Shown here piece after piece: positions 39,724-48,234 of a DNA stretch of 64,000 nt; position 1 is the first letter of the stretch; the number at the start of each line of letters is the position of its first letter. The notes beneath the pieces are model-generated. The model had not been told where the DNA came from. It worked only from the letters and a program-made list of their open reading frames with translations, and did no database searches. Both the position numbers and the translations under genes were made by a program. Origin of the DNA: Helicobacter pylori (GTDB lineage Bacteria; Campylobacterota; Campylobacteria; Campylobacterales; Helicobacteraceae); NCBI RefSeq assembly GCF_030062585.1, contig NZ_CP071935.1, positions 683,034 to 747,033 on the forward strand, given 5' to 3'.

Positions 39724-40155
39724 TCAATAAAAAGCGTAAGGGAAGTATCCAGGCGCTCCATACCCATAAGGCCCATAAGGCATGAGACCTGACCCATAAG
39801 GCATGAAACCATAGGGCATGTAGTAATAGGGCATGTAATAGCCTCCATACATCCCATTTTGCATGGGCGAATTGAGGTTATCCACTGAATTGTAAAAGCC
39901 GTTTAAAGAGCCATAAGCGTTATAATTAGTGAAACGATTGATTAAAGGCGTGGTGTGCGCATCAATAGTGGCGTTTTCTTGCTGGATGGCGTTTTCTTCT
40001 CTGGCGACTTCTTGGGCTTTGGTTTCTTTAGGATCTTTAACTATCACTTCTTCTATAGGCACATTCGCCCCACAAGCGCTTAACAAATAGGCTAAAAGGC
40101 CGGTGTTTAAAAAAAGAATGATTTTAGAAAGATGAGCGGAATTGTTTTGATGCAT
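39724..40155 (-). CDS. lipoprotein with Tyr/Pro/Gly-rich C-terminus
   Basis: 143 residues. N-terminal membrane segment ending in the lipobox LLSAC (Cys at about residue 28), then an acidic/Gln linker (AREENAIQQENATIDAH) and a tail of repeated MPY/YGG/PYG elements (YYMPYGFMPYG...). The tail is low-complexity aromatic, suggesting surface or cell-wall association. No catalytic motifs. Position fits HP0637. The 128 bases on its 3' side hold no gene that I can support. Confidence 0.7.
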   Translation of the reverse strand: MHQNNSAHLSKIILFLNTGLLAYLLSACGANVPIEEVIVKDPKETKAQEVAREENAIQQENATIDAHTTPLINRFTNYNAYGSLNGFYNSVDNLNSPMQNGMYGGYYMPYYYMPYGFMPYGSGLMPYGPYGYGAPGYFPYAFY

Positions 40156-40287
40156 GGGTTTTCCTAAATTTTAAAATAACTAAAGATTAACATGTTTTTG
40201 ATTTAATGTTGGTTAAGCGGTGGTTTTTAGGGTTATTTCATTTTAACTTTGTTTTTCATTAAAACCCCATACTAAAATCTTATTTTA

Positions 40288-40296
40288 TGATAAAAT
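40288..40296 (+). promoter_or_regulatory. extended -10 promoter element of oipA-1
   Basis: TGATAAAAT, extended -10, 39 bases before the ATG. The same element precedes copy 2 at 41719-41727. Confidence 0.55.
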
Positions 40297-40335
40297 ACCT
40301 AGCAATAATATCAAATCTTAAACCAAAGAAAAACC

Positions 40336-41253
40336 ATGAAAAAAGCCCTCTTGCTAACTCTCTCTCTCTCGTTTTGGCTCCACGCTGAAAGGAACGGATT
40401 TTATTTAGGTTTGAATTTTGCAGAAGGAAGCTATATTCAAGGACAAGGTAGCATCGGCGAAAAAGCTTCAGCAGAAAACGCCTTAAATCAAGCGATCAAT
40501 AACGCAAAAAATTCATTATTCCCTAACACAAAAGCCATAAGAGATGCAGAAAACGCCTTAAATGCAGTGAAAGATTCAACAAAAATCGCTAACCGATTCG
40601 CAGGAAATGGCGGGTCTGGCGGTATTTTCAATGAACTCAGCTTGGGGTATAAATATTTTTTGGGCAAAAAAAGGATTATAGGGTTTAGGCACTCTCTTTT
40701 TTTCGGTTACCAACTTGGTGGCGTTGGTTCTGTTCCTGGCAGCGGTTTAATAGCTTTTTTACCCTATGGTTTCAATACGGATTTGCTCATTAATTGGACC
40801 AACGATAAGCGAGCGTCTCAAGAATACGTTGAACGAAGGGTAAAAGGGCTCTCTATATTTTACAAAGATATGACCGGCAGAACGCTAGACGCTGATACAT
40901 TAAAAAGAGCGTCAAGACACATAATCAGAAAATCTTCAGGGCTTGTGATTGGCATGGAACTAGGGGGTAGCACTTGGTTTGCGAGTAACAATCTCACCCC
41001 TTTCAATCAAGTCAAGAGCCGCACGATTTTTCAGTTACAAGGGAAATTTGGCGTTCGTTTTAGTAGTGATGAATACGATATTGATCGCTATGGCGATGAA
41101 AACTATCTTGGGGGTTCTAGTGTTGAATTAGGGGTTAAAGTGCCAGCTTTTAAAGTCAATTACTATAGCGATAATTATGGGGATAAATTGGATTATAAAA
41201 GAGTGGTGAGCGTTTATCTTAACTATACATATAACTTTAAAAACAAACATTAA
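40336..41253 (+). CDS. oipA: outer inflammatory protein OipA (HopH), copy 1, phase ON
   Basis: 305 residues. Hop-family outer membrane adhesin associated with IL-8 induction and attachment. Signal peptide coded by a CT-dinucleotide repeat (six CT here), keeping frame through SLSFWLHA to the mature start ERNGFYLG. Typical Hop features: FNELSLGYKYFLGKKR, then C-terminal barrel strands (VELGVKVPAFKVNYYSD, VVSVYLNYTYNF). The stretch with KNKH after the terminal Phe is an extra tail of a few residues. First of two tandem copies; it is predicted to be the expressed one. Confidence 0.94.
   Translation: MKKALLLTLSLSFWLHAERNGFYLGLNFAEGSYIQGQGSIGEKASAENALNQAINNAKNSLFPNTKAIRDAENALNAVKDSTKIANRFAGNGGSGGIFNELSLGYKYFLGKKRIIGFRHSLFFGYQLGGVGSVPGSGLIAFLPYGFNTDLLINWTNDKRASQEYVERRVKGLSIFYKDMTGRTLDADTLKRASRHIIRKSSGLVIGMELGGSTWFASNNLTPFNQVKSRTIFQLQGKFGVRFSSDEYDIDRYGDENYLGGSSVELGVKVPAFKVNYYSDNYGDKLDYKRVVSVYLNYTYNFKNKH
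40358..40369 (+). repeat. (CT)6 phase-variation repeat in oipA-1
   Basis: Six CT units in the signal-peptide codons; the frame is open downstream, so the switch is ON. Counts of 6 and 9 are ON in this gene, 8 is OFF. Confidence 0.92.
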
Positions 41254-41490
41254 AACATGCTTTTTACTGCTCTTTGATTGTTTTGTAAAAACGCTCAAAG
41301 GCATTTTTTAAACAAAAATATAAAACAGCTTGATCTTAATCAAGCGACAATCTCTTAAAAAAACGCTCTTTTTGGGTTAGGGGTTTTAGTTGGGGGTTGT
41401 AGGGGGAATTATTTCAAAATCCCCTGTTCTCTTAAGAAATTTATTATAAAAACAAAGTTTTAAAAACCCCATTCTTTAAAAAATTATTTT
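41254..41490 (+). other. spacer after oipA-1
   Basis: No gene seen. A+T-rich, with a hairpin element at 41329-41344 described separately and several T- and A-runs. Unit 2 of the duplication lacks most of this spacer. Confidence 0.5.
41328..41355. repeat. hairpin element, copy A
   Basis: Stem CTTGAT (41329-41334) / ATCAAG (41339-41344) with loop CTTA, followed by CG and AATCTCTTAAA. It matches the element at 46787-46814 in loop context and tail but with different, still paired, stem bases. Confidence 0.5.
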
Positions 41491-41640
41491 TTACAGCTTA
41501 GCTTGAAACTCTTCAAAGCCTTTTTTCCTCAATTGGCATGCCGGGCATTTATCGCAGCCATAGCCATAAGCATGCAAAATCTTTCGCTCTCCTTGATAGC
41601 AGGTGTGCGTTTCTTTGATGATCAAATCTAAAGTCCCTAA
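41491..41640 (-). pseudogene. queC: 3' fragment of queC left by the duplication
   Basis: Encodes about 49 C-terminal residues of QueC in frame ([17 protein letters not shown] ... [15 protein letters not shown]), with stop at 41491-41493, and is cut off where unit 2 starts. It includes the zinc-binding CxxCxxC region but no catalytic part, so cannot function. Its C-terminus (FEEFQAKL) differs from the intact gene (YEEFESNKK), showing that the two alleles are not recent copies of each other. Confidence 0.88.
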
Positions 41641-41718
41641 TTAAGCGGTGGTTTTTAGGGTTATTTCATTTTAACTTTGTTTTTCATTAAAACCCCAATA
41701 ACTAAAATCCTATTTTTA

Positions 41719-41727
41719 TGATAAAAT
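41719..41727 (+). promoter_or_regulatory. extended -10 promoter element of oipA-2
   Basis: TGATAAAAT, identical to that of copy 1, so copy 2 is probably transcribed even though its reading frame is OFF. Confidence 0.55.
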
Positions 41728-41766
41728 ACCTAGCAATAATATCAAATCTTAAACCAAAGAAAAACC

Positions 41767-42709
41767 ATGAAAAAAGCCCTCTTACTAACTCTCTCTCTCT
41801 CTCTCGTTTTGGCTCCACGCTGAAAGGAATGGATTTTATTTAGGTTTAAATGCTCTAGAAGGAAGCTACATTCAAGAACAAGGTAGTATCGGCGAAAGAA
41901 TTTTAGCAGAAACCGCCTTAAATCAAGCGATCAAAAACGCAAACGATTACCCCTTTGAAAAACCATTAGCAAAATATGTAGAAGATGCGCAAAACGCTTT
42001 TAACAAAGTGAAAGATTCAAACAAAATCGCTCTCCAATTAAAAGGAAAGGGTGGAACGGGCGGTGTTCTTAATGAACTCAGCTTTGGGTATAAATATTTT
42101 TTGGGTAAAAAAAGGATTATAGGGTTTAGGCACTCTCTTTTTTTCGGTTACCAAACTAGTAAGCTTGCTTATGCTCCTTTCGCCAGTTTAATAGCTGTTT
42201 CACCCTTGAGTTTGCTCACTTTTAGTTCTATTTCTTATTCTAATATCGGTTCAATCGTTTTTTTACCCTATGGTTTCAATACGGATTTGCTTATCAATTT
42301 AATCGAAATCGGCGATAATAAGCGAGCGTCCCAAGAATCCGGCAGAACGCTAGACGCTAATGCATTAGAAAGAGCATCATGGCGCGTATCCAAAGAGTAT
42401 TCTTTAGGGCTTGTGATTGGCATGGATATAGGGGCTAGCACTTGGTTTTCAAGTAACAATCTCTATCCGTTTTCAAGTATAACTCTCAACCCTTTCAATC
42501 AAGTCAAGAGCCGCACGATTTTTCAGTTGCAAGGAAAATTTGGCATTCGTTGGAATCAAGTTCTTGGAAATCTTAGTTATAGTGTTGAATTAGGGGTTAA
42601 AGTGCCAGCCTTTAAAGTCAATTACTATAGCGATAATTATGGGGATAAATTGGATTATAAAAGAGTGGTGAGCGTTTATCTTAACTATGCATATAACTTT
42701 AGAAATTAA
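41767..42709 (+). pseudogene. oipA: OipA copy 2, phase OFF
   Basis: Same ATG and signal-peptide start as copy 1, but with eight CT units the frame runs MKKALLLTLSLSLVLAPR and stops at TGA. The body is fully open in the other frame from the CT repeat to 42709. Six or nine CT would give a complete protein. The body differs from copy 1 in the middle (an extra segment after the KLAYAPFASLIAV strand, and loss of the segment after KRASQE) and keeps the same C-terminal barrel (VELGVKVPAFKVNYYSD). I treat it as a switchable OFF allele rather than a dead gene. Confidence 0.9.
41789..41804 (+). repeat. (CT)8 phase-variation repeat in oipA-2
   Basis: Eight CT units, two more than copy 1 (+4 bases), which moves translation into a frame closed 18 codons after the start. 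Confidence 0.93.
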
Positions 42710-42754
42710 AACACGCTTTTTAATGCTCTTTAGTTGGTTTTTTAAAACAAAGCC

Positions 42755-43435
42755 TTATTTTTTATTAGATTCAAACTCTTCATAGCCTTTTTTTCTCAGT
42801 TGGCATGCTGGGCATTTATCGCAGCCATAGCCATAAGCATGCAAAATCTTTCGCTCTCCTTGGTAGCAGGTGTGCGTTTCTTTGATGACTAAATCTAAGA
42901 CGCCCAAATCTTTAGCCATTTGAAATTCTTGCGCTTTATTCAAAAACATTAAAGGCGTTACAATTTTAATCGCCGTGTTTGATCCTAAATTTAGGGCATG
43001 CTCGATGCTTTTAATAAAATCTTCTTTACAATCCGGATAGCCGCTAAAATCCGCTTGCGAAACCCCTAAAGCGATGTTACTAGCCCCTAGTTTTTGCGCG
43101 TAAGAATGCAAAAGGGTGATAAAAATAGCGTTACGATTAGGCACAAAAGAGTTGGGTAAATCTTTATTTTGCACATGCGAATGCCCTATTAAATCGTTAG
43201 AGTTTTTAAAAAGTGCGGAGTGGGTAATATTCTCTAAAAAATCTAACGAAATGATTTCATAAGGGAGTTGCAAAAGAGAAGCGATTTTTTGAGCGCATTC
43301 TAATTCCACAGAGTGTTTTTGCGCGTAATCAAACCCCACTAAACAGACTTTTTTAAAACGCTTTTTCGCCCATACGGCTAAAGTGGTGCTGTCTTGCCCG
43401 CCGCTAAAACCGATCACGCAAATTTCTTGTTCCAT
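42755..43435 (-). CDS. queC: 7-cyano-7-deazaguanine synthase
   Basis: 226 residues from the ATG at 43435. The ATG at 43441 is also in frame but touches the AAGGA ribosome site, while 43435 is six bases from it. ATP-dependent conversion of 7-carboxy-7-deazaguanine to preQ0 in queuosine synthesis. PP-loop motif FSGGQDSTT (residues 9-17), [10 protein letters not shown], and the zinc-binding cysteines CYQGER...[10 protein letters not shown]. Divergent from the CCA-adding enzyme gene. Confidence 0.94.
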   Translation of the reverse strand: MEQEICVIGFSGGQDSTTLAVWAKKRFKKVCLVGFDYAQKHSVELECAQKIASLLQLPYEIISLDFLENITHSALFKNSNDLIGHSHVQNKDLPNSFVPNRNAIFITLLHSYAQKLGASNIALGVSQADFSGYPDCKEDFIKSIEHALNLGSNTAIKIVTPLMFLNKAQEFQMAKDLGVLDLVIKETHTCYQGERKILHAYGYGCDKCPACQLRKKGYEEFESNKK

Positions 43436-43462
43436 CAACATTCCTTAAAAATTCTAAAAAGA

Positions 43463-43468
43463 TATAAT
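43463..43468 (+). promoter_or_regulatory. -10 element of the CCA-adding enzyme gene
   Basis: TATAAT 29 bases before the GTG start, in the short divergent spacer with queC. Confidence 0.55.
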
Positions 43469-43497
43469 AACACAAAGAAATTTTAAGAGTAAAAAGC

Positions 43498-44706
43498 GTG
43501 TTTGAGTTAGAAAAAGAATTAAAAGAATTGTTTGATATTTATGAAAAATCCCCTTATGAGCTTTACTTGGTAGGGGGGTGCGTGCGCGATTGTTTGATGG
43601 GCATTACTCCCAAAGATTACGATTTAACCTCAAACGCTTTAGTCAATGAAAGTAAAGAGCTTCTTTTAAAACGCCATTTTAGGGTGTTAGAAACCGGCAT
43701 CAAACATGGCACGATCACGGCTCTTAAAAACCATCAAAGTTATGAAATCACAACTTTTAGAATGGAAAAGGGGCATATCAAACACCGAAAGCCTAAAGAA
43801 TTGGTTTTTAGCACTCATTTAACAGATGATTTAAAGCGGCGCGATTTTAGCATGAATGCGATCGCTTATAGCCCTACAAAAGGGCTGATTGATCCTTTTA
43901 AAGGGCAGAATGCGATTGAAAATCAAATAATTGAATGCGTGGGGGGAGCGCGATTAAGGTTTTTTGAAGACGCTTTAAGGATTTTAAGATCGCTGCGATT
44001 TAGCGCAACTTTAGGCTTTAAGATAGCAGCAAGCACTAAAGAAGCGGTTTTTGCGTGTAAGGATTTGTTAAAACACCTCTCCAAAGAACGCTTACAAAGT
44101 GAATTGAATAAGCTTCTTATGGGGAAAAACGCCTATGAAGTGGCTAAAGAATATCAAGAAATTTTAGAGTTGGTTACTCAAGAAACAATAGAAAATTTAG
44201 GGTTTTTAAAAAACGCGCCTTTCAATCTGGAATTAAGATTGTTAGGGTTTTTTAAAGATCAAAAAAGTTTAGAAAATCTACGATACCCTAAAAAAACATG
44301 TGTTTTATTTACTCAAGCTAAAGAATGCCATAAAGCTTTTTTAAATATTCATAATAAAACAGAGTTAAAATTTTTATTAAAAAACTACGATTTAGAACCT
44401 TTTAATTTGGCTTTAGATTTTTATGTGCTCAAAAACCCCAAACATGCTTTAAAAATTAAAAGATTGTTAAAAGAAATCTTTGATTCTAACGAGCCTTTTA
44501 AAAAAGAACATTTAGCCCTTAAGGGCGGTGCACTCCAAAACTTGGGTTATCAGCACCAAAAAATCGGCGAAATTTTAAACGCATGCCTAAATTTAGTCAT
44601 CGCTCACCCTAAAAACAACGCTTTAGAATGGCTGATAAAATGGGTTAAAGATCATTATTTACCTAATGATGCTATAAATCACTCGCCAATAGGCAGAAAA
44701 AATTAA
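43498..44706 (+). CDS. tRNA nucleotidyltransferase / poly(A) polymerase family
   Basis: 402 residues, GTG start. Class II nucleotidyltransferase: GGCVRDCLMG (residues 26-35) and KDYDLTS with the catalytic Asp pair, a TFR-containing motif (EITTFRMEKGH), then RRDFSMNAIAY and the LRILRSLRFSATLGF motif that binds nucleotide. Adds or repairs the tRNA CCA end; often annotated as papS/pcnB in H. pylori (HP0640). One-enzyme CCA addition versus poly(A) activity cannot be decided from sequence. The ribosome site is weak (TAAGAG). Confidence 0.9.
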   Translation: MFELEKELKELFDIYEKSPYELYLVGGCVRDCLMGITPKDYDLTSNALVNESKELLLKRHFRVLETGIKHGTITALKNHQSYEITTFRMEKGHIKHRKPKELVFSTHLTDDLKRRDFSMNAIAYSPTKGLIDPFKGQNAIENQIIECVGGARLRFFEDALRILRSLRFSATLGFKIAASTKEAVFACKDLLKHLSKERLQSELNKLLMGKNAYEVAKEYQEILELVTQETIENLGFLKNAPFNLELRLLGFFKDQKSLENLRYPKKTCVLFTQAKECHKAFLNIHNKTELKFLLKNYDLEPFNLALDFYVLKNPKHALKIKRLLKEIFDSNEPFKKEHLALKGGALQNLGYQHQKIGEILNACLNLVIAHPKNNALEWLIKWVKDHYLPNDAINHSPIGRKN

Positions 44707-44719
44707 AAACAGAGAAAAC

Positions 44720-45223
44720 ATGATAACGATGAATGCGATTCAATGGCCTGAAAAATGGATTCCAGGAGAGACTGATAATTTTGTGTCCAATGAAGTCATT
44801 GTCAAAGGTTTGGATTTTAATAAAGTGGTGCAACACTTAAGAGATGCGTCTTGTTGGGAAAAGTATTACAAAAATTCAGGGAATATCCACATGCATAATC
44901 AAGACAATACTATTCTTAAAGACAAGACTCGTTTCCGTTTTGAAACTTTTGGCTTTCTCATTGAAGCGCAAGTGGAAGAGTTTGAATTGAAAGACACCAT
45001 ACTGCGTTTGGCTTGGAGAGGTTGGAATGAAGCTAAAGGCGATGAGTATCTTGAAGCCTATCACGCATGGCTAGTTGAAAAATTAGACAATGATTGTGTG
45101 CGTATTTTAACCCAAGAAACTCAGTTAGGAGTCCCTGCTAAAGCTTTAGCGAAATCTGTGCCTAATACGATGCTAAATGGCCATCAAGCTTGGTTAGATG
45201 GTTTAGTGGCGTATTCACGCTAA
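44720..45223 (+). CDS. SRPBCC (START/polyketide cyclase-like) protein
   Basis: 167 residues from ATG 44720; ATG 44729 is an equally plausible start (neither has a strong ribosome site). Helix-grip fold of the Bet v1/AHSA1 type: N-terminal strand SNEVIVKGLDFNKVVQHLRDAS, later FRFETFGFLIEAQVEEFEL and an amphipathic C-terminal helix ending near LAYSR-like VAYSR. Binds small hydrophobic ligands; ligand unknown. First of three tightly packed genes with the dehydrogenase and frxA. Not in every H. pylori strain in my memory (J99-type genes jhp0584/0585). Confidence 0.7.
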   Translation: MITMNAIQWPEKWIPGETDNFVSNEVIVKGLDFNKVVQHLRDASCWEKYYKNSGNIHMHNQDNTILKDKTRFRFETFGFLIEAQVEEFELKDTILRLAWRGWNEAKGDEYLEAYHAWLVEKLDNDCVRILTQETQLGVPAKALAKSVPNTMLNGHQAWLDGLVAYSR

Positions 45224-45237
45224 TAAGTGAGGGTTAA

Positions 45238-46095
45238 ATGAAAATCGGATGGATTGGACTTGGGGCTATGGGGACTCCTATGGCGGCTCGTTTGTGCGAT
45301 GCAGGTTTAAAAGTATCAGTTTATAACCGAACAGAGAGCAAAGCAGCCCCTTTAAAAGAAAAAGGCGTAGCGGTTTATACTAACCCTATAGATTTGGCCG
45401 CTAAAGTTGATCTGATTTTTACCATGCTTTCGGATAAAACGGCGATTGATGCTGTTTTAGCGCCAAAATTTTGGGAACAGATGTCTGAAAAAATCGTGGT
45501 GAATATGAGCACCATCGCCCCTTTGGAAAGCTTATCTTTAGAAAAAACCGCTCAAAAGCATCAAGTAACTTACCTTGAAGCGCCCGTTTCAGGATCGGTT
45601 GGTGCGGCCAAAGCTGGGGCGTTATTGATTTTGGCAGCCGGTGAAGAAGAGGTGGTTGCTCAACTCAAACCTATTTTTGCACATTTGGGGAGTCAAACTT
45701 TTTATTTAGGAAAAGTTGGTCAAGGGGCAGGGGCTAAATTATCCATCAATAGCCTTTTGGCTCAAATGGGGGTTGCTTATTCAGAAGCTTTGTTATTAGC
45801 CAAACATTTAGGGGTTGATGCAGAGTTATTTTTACAAATTATTGGCCAATCTGGCATGAATTCGCCTCTCTTTCAAGCTAAAAAAGGCATGTGGCTACAA
45901 GATAGCTATCCGGCCGCTTTCAGTTTGAAACTCATGCTCAAGGACATTCGTTTAGCTAACAATGAAGCAGGAGAGGCGATAAAGTTGCCATTCTTATTTC
46001 AAGCAGAAGAGCTTTATTCTCAAGCAGAAAAATCCGGTTTAGGTGCATTGGATATGGCAGCCGTTTATCATTATTTAGAAAAAGGAGAACATTAA
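45238..46095 (+). CDS. 3-hydroxyisobutyrate dehydrogenase-like NAD(P)-binding enzyme
   Basis: 285 residues of the beta-hydroxyacid dehydrogenase family (GarR, GLYR1, HIBADH). N-terminal Rossmann motif GWIGLGAMGTPMAARL (residues 4-19); substrate motif APVSGSVGAAKAGAL; catalytic Lys in GAGAKLSINSLL; C-terminal all-helical dimer domain. Likely reduces or oxidises a short hydroxyacid, or a succinic-semialdehyde-type substrate. Fourteen bases after the SRPBCC gene and one base before the frxA ATG, so one operon. Probably part of strain-variable gene content. Confidence 0.88.
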   Translation: MKIGWIGLGAMGTPMAARLCDAGLKVSVYNRTESKAAPLKEKGVAVYTNPIDLAAKVDLIFTMLSDKTAIDAVLAPKFWEQMSEKIVVNMSTIAPLESLSLEKTAQKHQVTYLEAPVSGSVGAAKAGALLILAAGEEEVVAQLKPIFAHLGSQTFYLGKVGQGAGAKLSINSLLAQMGVAYSEALLLAKHLGVDAELFLQIIGQSGMNSPLFQAKKGMWLQDSYPAAFSLKLMLKDIRLANNEAGEAIKLPFLFQAEELYSQAEKSGLGALDMAAVYHYLEKGEH

Positions 46096-46096
46096 A

Positions 46097-46749
46097 ATGG
46101 ACAGAGAACAAGTGGTTGCTTTACAGCACCAACGATTTGCTGCAAAAAATACGATCCTAATCGTCGTATTTCCCAAAAGGATTGGGAAGCTTTGGTTGAA
46201 GTGGGGAGATTAGCCCCTTCTTCAATCGGGCTTGAACCATGGAAAATGCTTTTATTAAAGAATGAACGCATGAAAGAAGATTTAAAACCGATGGCCTGGG
46301 GGGCGCTTTTTGGTTTAGAGGGAGCGAGCCATTTTGTCATTTATCTTGCGCGAAAAGGCGTTACTTATGACAGCGATTATGTTAAGAAAGTGATGCATGA
46401 GGTTAAAAAAAGGGATTATGACACCAATTCCAGGTTCGCTCAAATCATCAAAAATTTCCAAGAGAACGATATGAAACTCAATAGCGAACGATCTTTGTTT
46501 GATTGGGCTAGCAAGCAGACTTATATCCAAATGGCGAACATGATGATGGCAGCGGCCATGTTAGGGATTGATTCTTGCCCGATTGAAGGGTATGATCAAG
46601 AAAAAGTGGAGGCTTATTTAGAGGAAAAAGGCTATCTGAACACGGCGGAATTTGGCGTGTCGGTAATGGCTTGTTTTGGTTATCGCAATCAAGAAATCAC
46701 CCCTAAAACCCGTTGGAAGACAGAAGTTATTTATGAAGTGATTGAATAA
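46097..46749 (+). pseudogene. frxA: FrxA NAD(P)H-flavin nitroreductase, frameshifted
   Basis: Starts ATG 46097 (MDREQVVALQHQRFAAK) but goes out of frame at an A6 run (46144-46149) and stops after 38 codons. With one more A the frame becomes ...AAKKYDPNRRISQKDWEALVEVGRLAPSS and continues to 46749, giving the 217-residue length of FrxA. FrxA (HP0642) is one of two nitroreductases, with RdxA, that activate metronidazole; loss contributes to resistance. The remaining open stretch lacks the N-terminal FMN-binding residues and has only a TTG without ribosome site, so it is unlikely to work. Could be a fixed mutation, a slippage switch or an assembly error. Confidence 0.88.
46144..46149 (+). repeat. 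A6 run at the frxA frameshift
   Basis: Six A where seven are needed to keep the nitroreductase frame. Confidence 0.85.
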
Positions 46750-46786
46750 AAAACGCTGTTAGCTTTTTGATAACCAACCATAAAGA

Positions 46787-46814
46787 GCTTGGCGTTAGCC
46801 AAGCGCTAATCTCT
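46787..46814. repeat. hairpin element, copy B (between frxA and gltX2)
   Basis: Stem CTTGGC (46788-46793) / GCCAAG (46798-46803) with loop GTTA, followed by CG and AATCTCTTAAA; AAGAG just before the stem can pair with the CTCTT. Related to copy A with compensatory stem changes. Confidence 0.55.
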
Positions 46815-46879
46815 TAAATGATGCCCATTCATGTTTGATAAAAACAGAACTACCACAACACAATTAAGTATTCTTTAGG

Positions 46880-46885
46880 TATAAT
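46880..46885 (+). promoter_or_regulatory. -10 element of gltX2
   Basis: TATAAT 29 bases before the ATG; AAAGGG at 46904-46909 is the ribosome site. Confidence 0.6.
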
Positions 46886-46914
46886 CAAAAACTATTTTTA
46901 AATAAAGGGTTTTT

Positions 46915-48234
46915 ATGCTTCGTTTTGCGCCTTCGCCTACAGGGGATATGCACATAGGGAATTTAAGGGCAGCCATTTTCAACTACATTGTGGCCAAACA
47001 GCAACATAAACCCTTTCTTATTCGCATTGAAGACACAGACAAAGAGCGTAACATTGAAGGCAAAGACCAGGAAATTTTAGAGATTTTAAAGCTTATGGGG
47101 GTAAGTTGGGACAAGCTCGTGTATCAAAGCCATAACATAGATTATCACAGAGAAATGGCGGAAAAATTACTGAAAGAAAATAAAGCGTTTTATTGTTATG
47201 CGAGCGCGGAGTTTTTAGAAAAAGAAAAAGAAAAAGCCAAGAATGAAAAACGCCCTTTCAGGTATTTAGACGAGTGGGCGGCTTTAGAAAAAGACAAGTG
47301 CCATGCCCCTGTGGTGCGTTTAAAAGCCCCAAATCATGCGGTGTCTTTCAACGATGCGATTAAAAAAGAAGTGAGATTTGAGCCTTATGAATTGGATTCT
47401 TTTGTGCTTTTGAGAAAGGATAAAAGCCCTACTTATAATTTCGCTTGTGCATGCGATGATTTGCTCTATGAAATCAGTCTGATCATTAGAGGCGAAGATC
47501 ATGTGAGTAACACCCCTAAACAAATTTTAATCCAGCAAGCTTTAGGCTCAAACGATCCGATTGTTTATGCACATTTGCCCATTATTTTAGATGAAGTAAG
47601 CGGTAAAAAGATGAGCAAAAGAGACGAAGCGTCCAGCGTGAAATGGCTTTTGAATCAAGGGTTTTTACCGGTTGCGATTGCGAATTACCTCATCACTATC
47701 GGTAATAAAGTGCCTAAGGAAGTTTTTAGCCTTGATGAAGCGATAGAATGGTTTGATTTAGAAAACCTTTCTAATTCCCCAGCTCATTTTAATTTAAAAT
47801 ATTTAAAACACTTAAACCACGAGCATTTAAAGCTTTTAGACGATGAAAAGTTATTAGAACTCACTTCAATAAAAGATAAAAACCTCCTAGGGCTTTTAAG
47901 ATTGTTTATAGAAGAATGCGGCACGCTTTTAGAATTGAAAGAAAAAATTTCGTTGTTTTTAGAGCCAAAGGATATTGTTAAAACTTATGAAAATGAAGAT
48001 TTTAAAGAGCGTTGTTTAGCGCTTTTTAACGCTCTAAAAAGCATGGATTTTCAAGCCTATAAGGATTTTGAAAGTTTTAAAAAAGAAGCCATGCGATTGA
48101 GCCAGCTTAAGGGTAAGGATTTTTTCAAACCTTTGCGCATTCTTTTAACCGGGAACTCGCATGGCATTGAGTTGCCTTTGATTTTCCCCTATATCCAAAG
48201 CCACTATCAAGAAATTTTAAGGCTAAAAGCATGA
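46915..48234 (+). CDS. gltX2: glutamyl-tRNA synthetase 2 (tRNA-Gln-specific in H. pylori)
   Basis: 439 residues. Class I synthetase with HIGH-type motif in [14 protein letters not shown] and KMSKR-type motif KKMSKRDE. H. pylori has two GluRS enzymes and no GlnRS; the second one (HP0643, at this position) charges tRNA-Gln with Glu for later amidation by GatCAB. The sequence shows a standard bacterial GluRS with a short anticodon-binding domain; the tRNA-Gln preference is from literature on the species. Stop overlaps the yggT start (ATGA). First gene of a run to murA. Confidence 0.93.
   Translation: MLRFAPSPTGDMHIGNLRAAIFNYIVAKQQHKPFLIRIEDTDKERNIEGKDQEILEILKLMGVSWDKLVYQSHNIDYHREMAEKLLKENKAFYCYASAEFLEKEKEKAKNEKRPFRYLDEWAALEKDKCHAPVVRLKAPNHAVSFNDAIKKEVRFEPYELDSFVLLRKDKSPTYNFACACDDLLYEISLIIRGEDHVSNTPKQILIQQALGSNDPIVYAHLPIILDEVSGKKMSKRDEASSVKWLLNQGFLPVAIANYLITIGNKVPKEVFSLDEAIEWFDLENLSNSPAHFNLKYLKHLNHEHLKLLDDEKLLELTSIKDKNLLGLLRLFIEECGTLLELKEKISLFLEPKDIVKTYENEDFKERCLALFNALKSMDFQAYKDFESFKKEAMRLSQLKGKDFFKPLRILLTGNSHGIELPLIFPYIQSHYQEILRLKA

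Larger units (their letters stand above)
40213..41640. repeat. tandem duplication, unit 1 (oipA-1 plus queC 3' fragment)
   Basis: Left unit of a direct duplication. It begins at TTAAGCGGTGG..., the same sequence that restarts at 41641, and runs through oipA-1, a ~237-base spacer and about 49 codons of the 3' end of queC. Unit 1's oipA-queC spacer is about 190 bases longer than in unit 2. Confidence 0.85.
41641..42906. repeat. tandem duplication, unit 2 (oipA-2 plus intact queC 3' end)
   Basis: Right unit of the duplication: starts with the same upstream sequence as 40213 and continues into the full queC gene. Homology to unit 1 ends near 42906. Confidence 0.83.

Noticed and set aside
46192..46749. 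TTG-started short nitroreductase as a functional gene
   Set aside because: No ribosome site and it would lack the N-terminal Arg-rich FMN-binding part.
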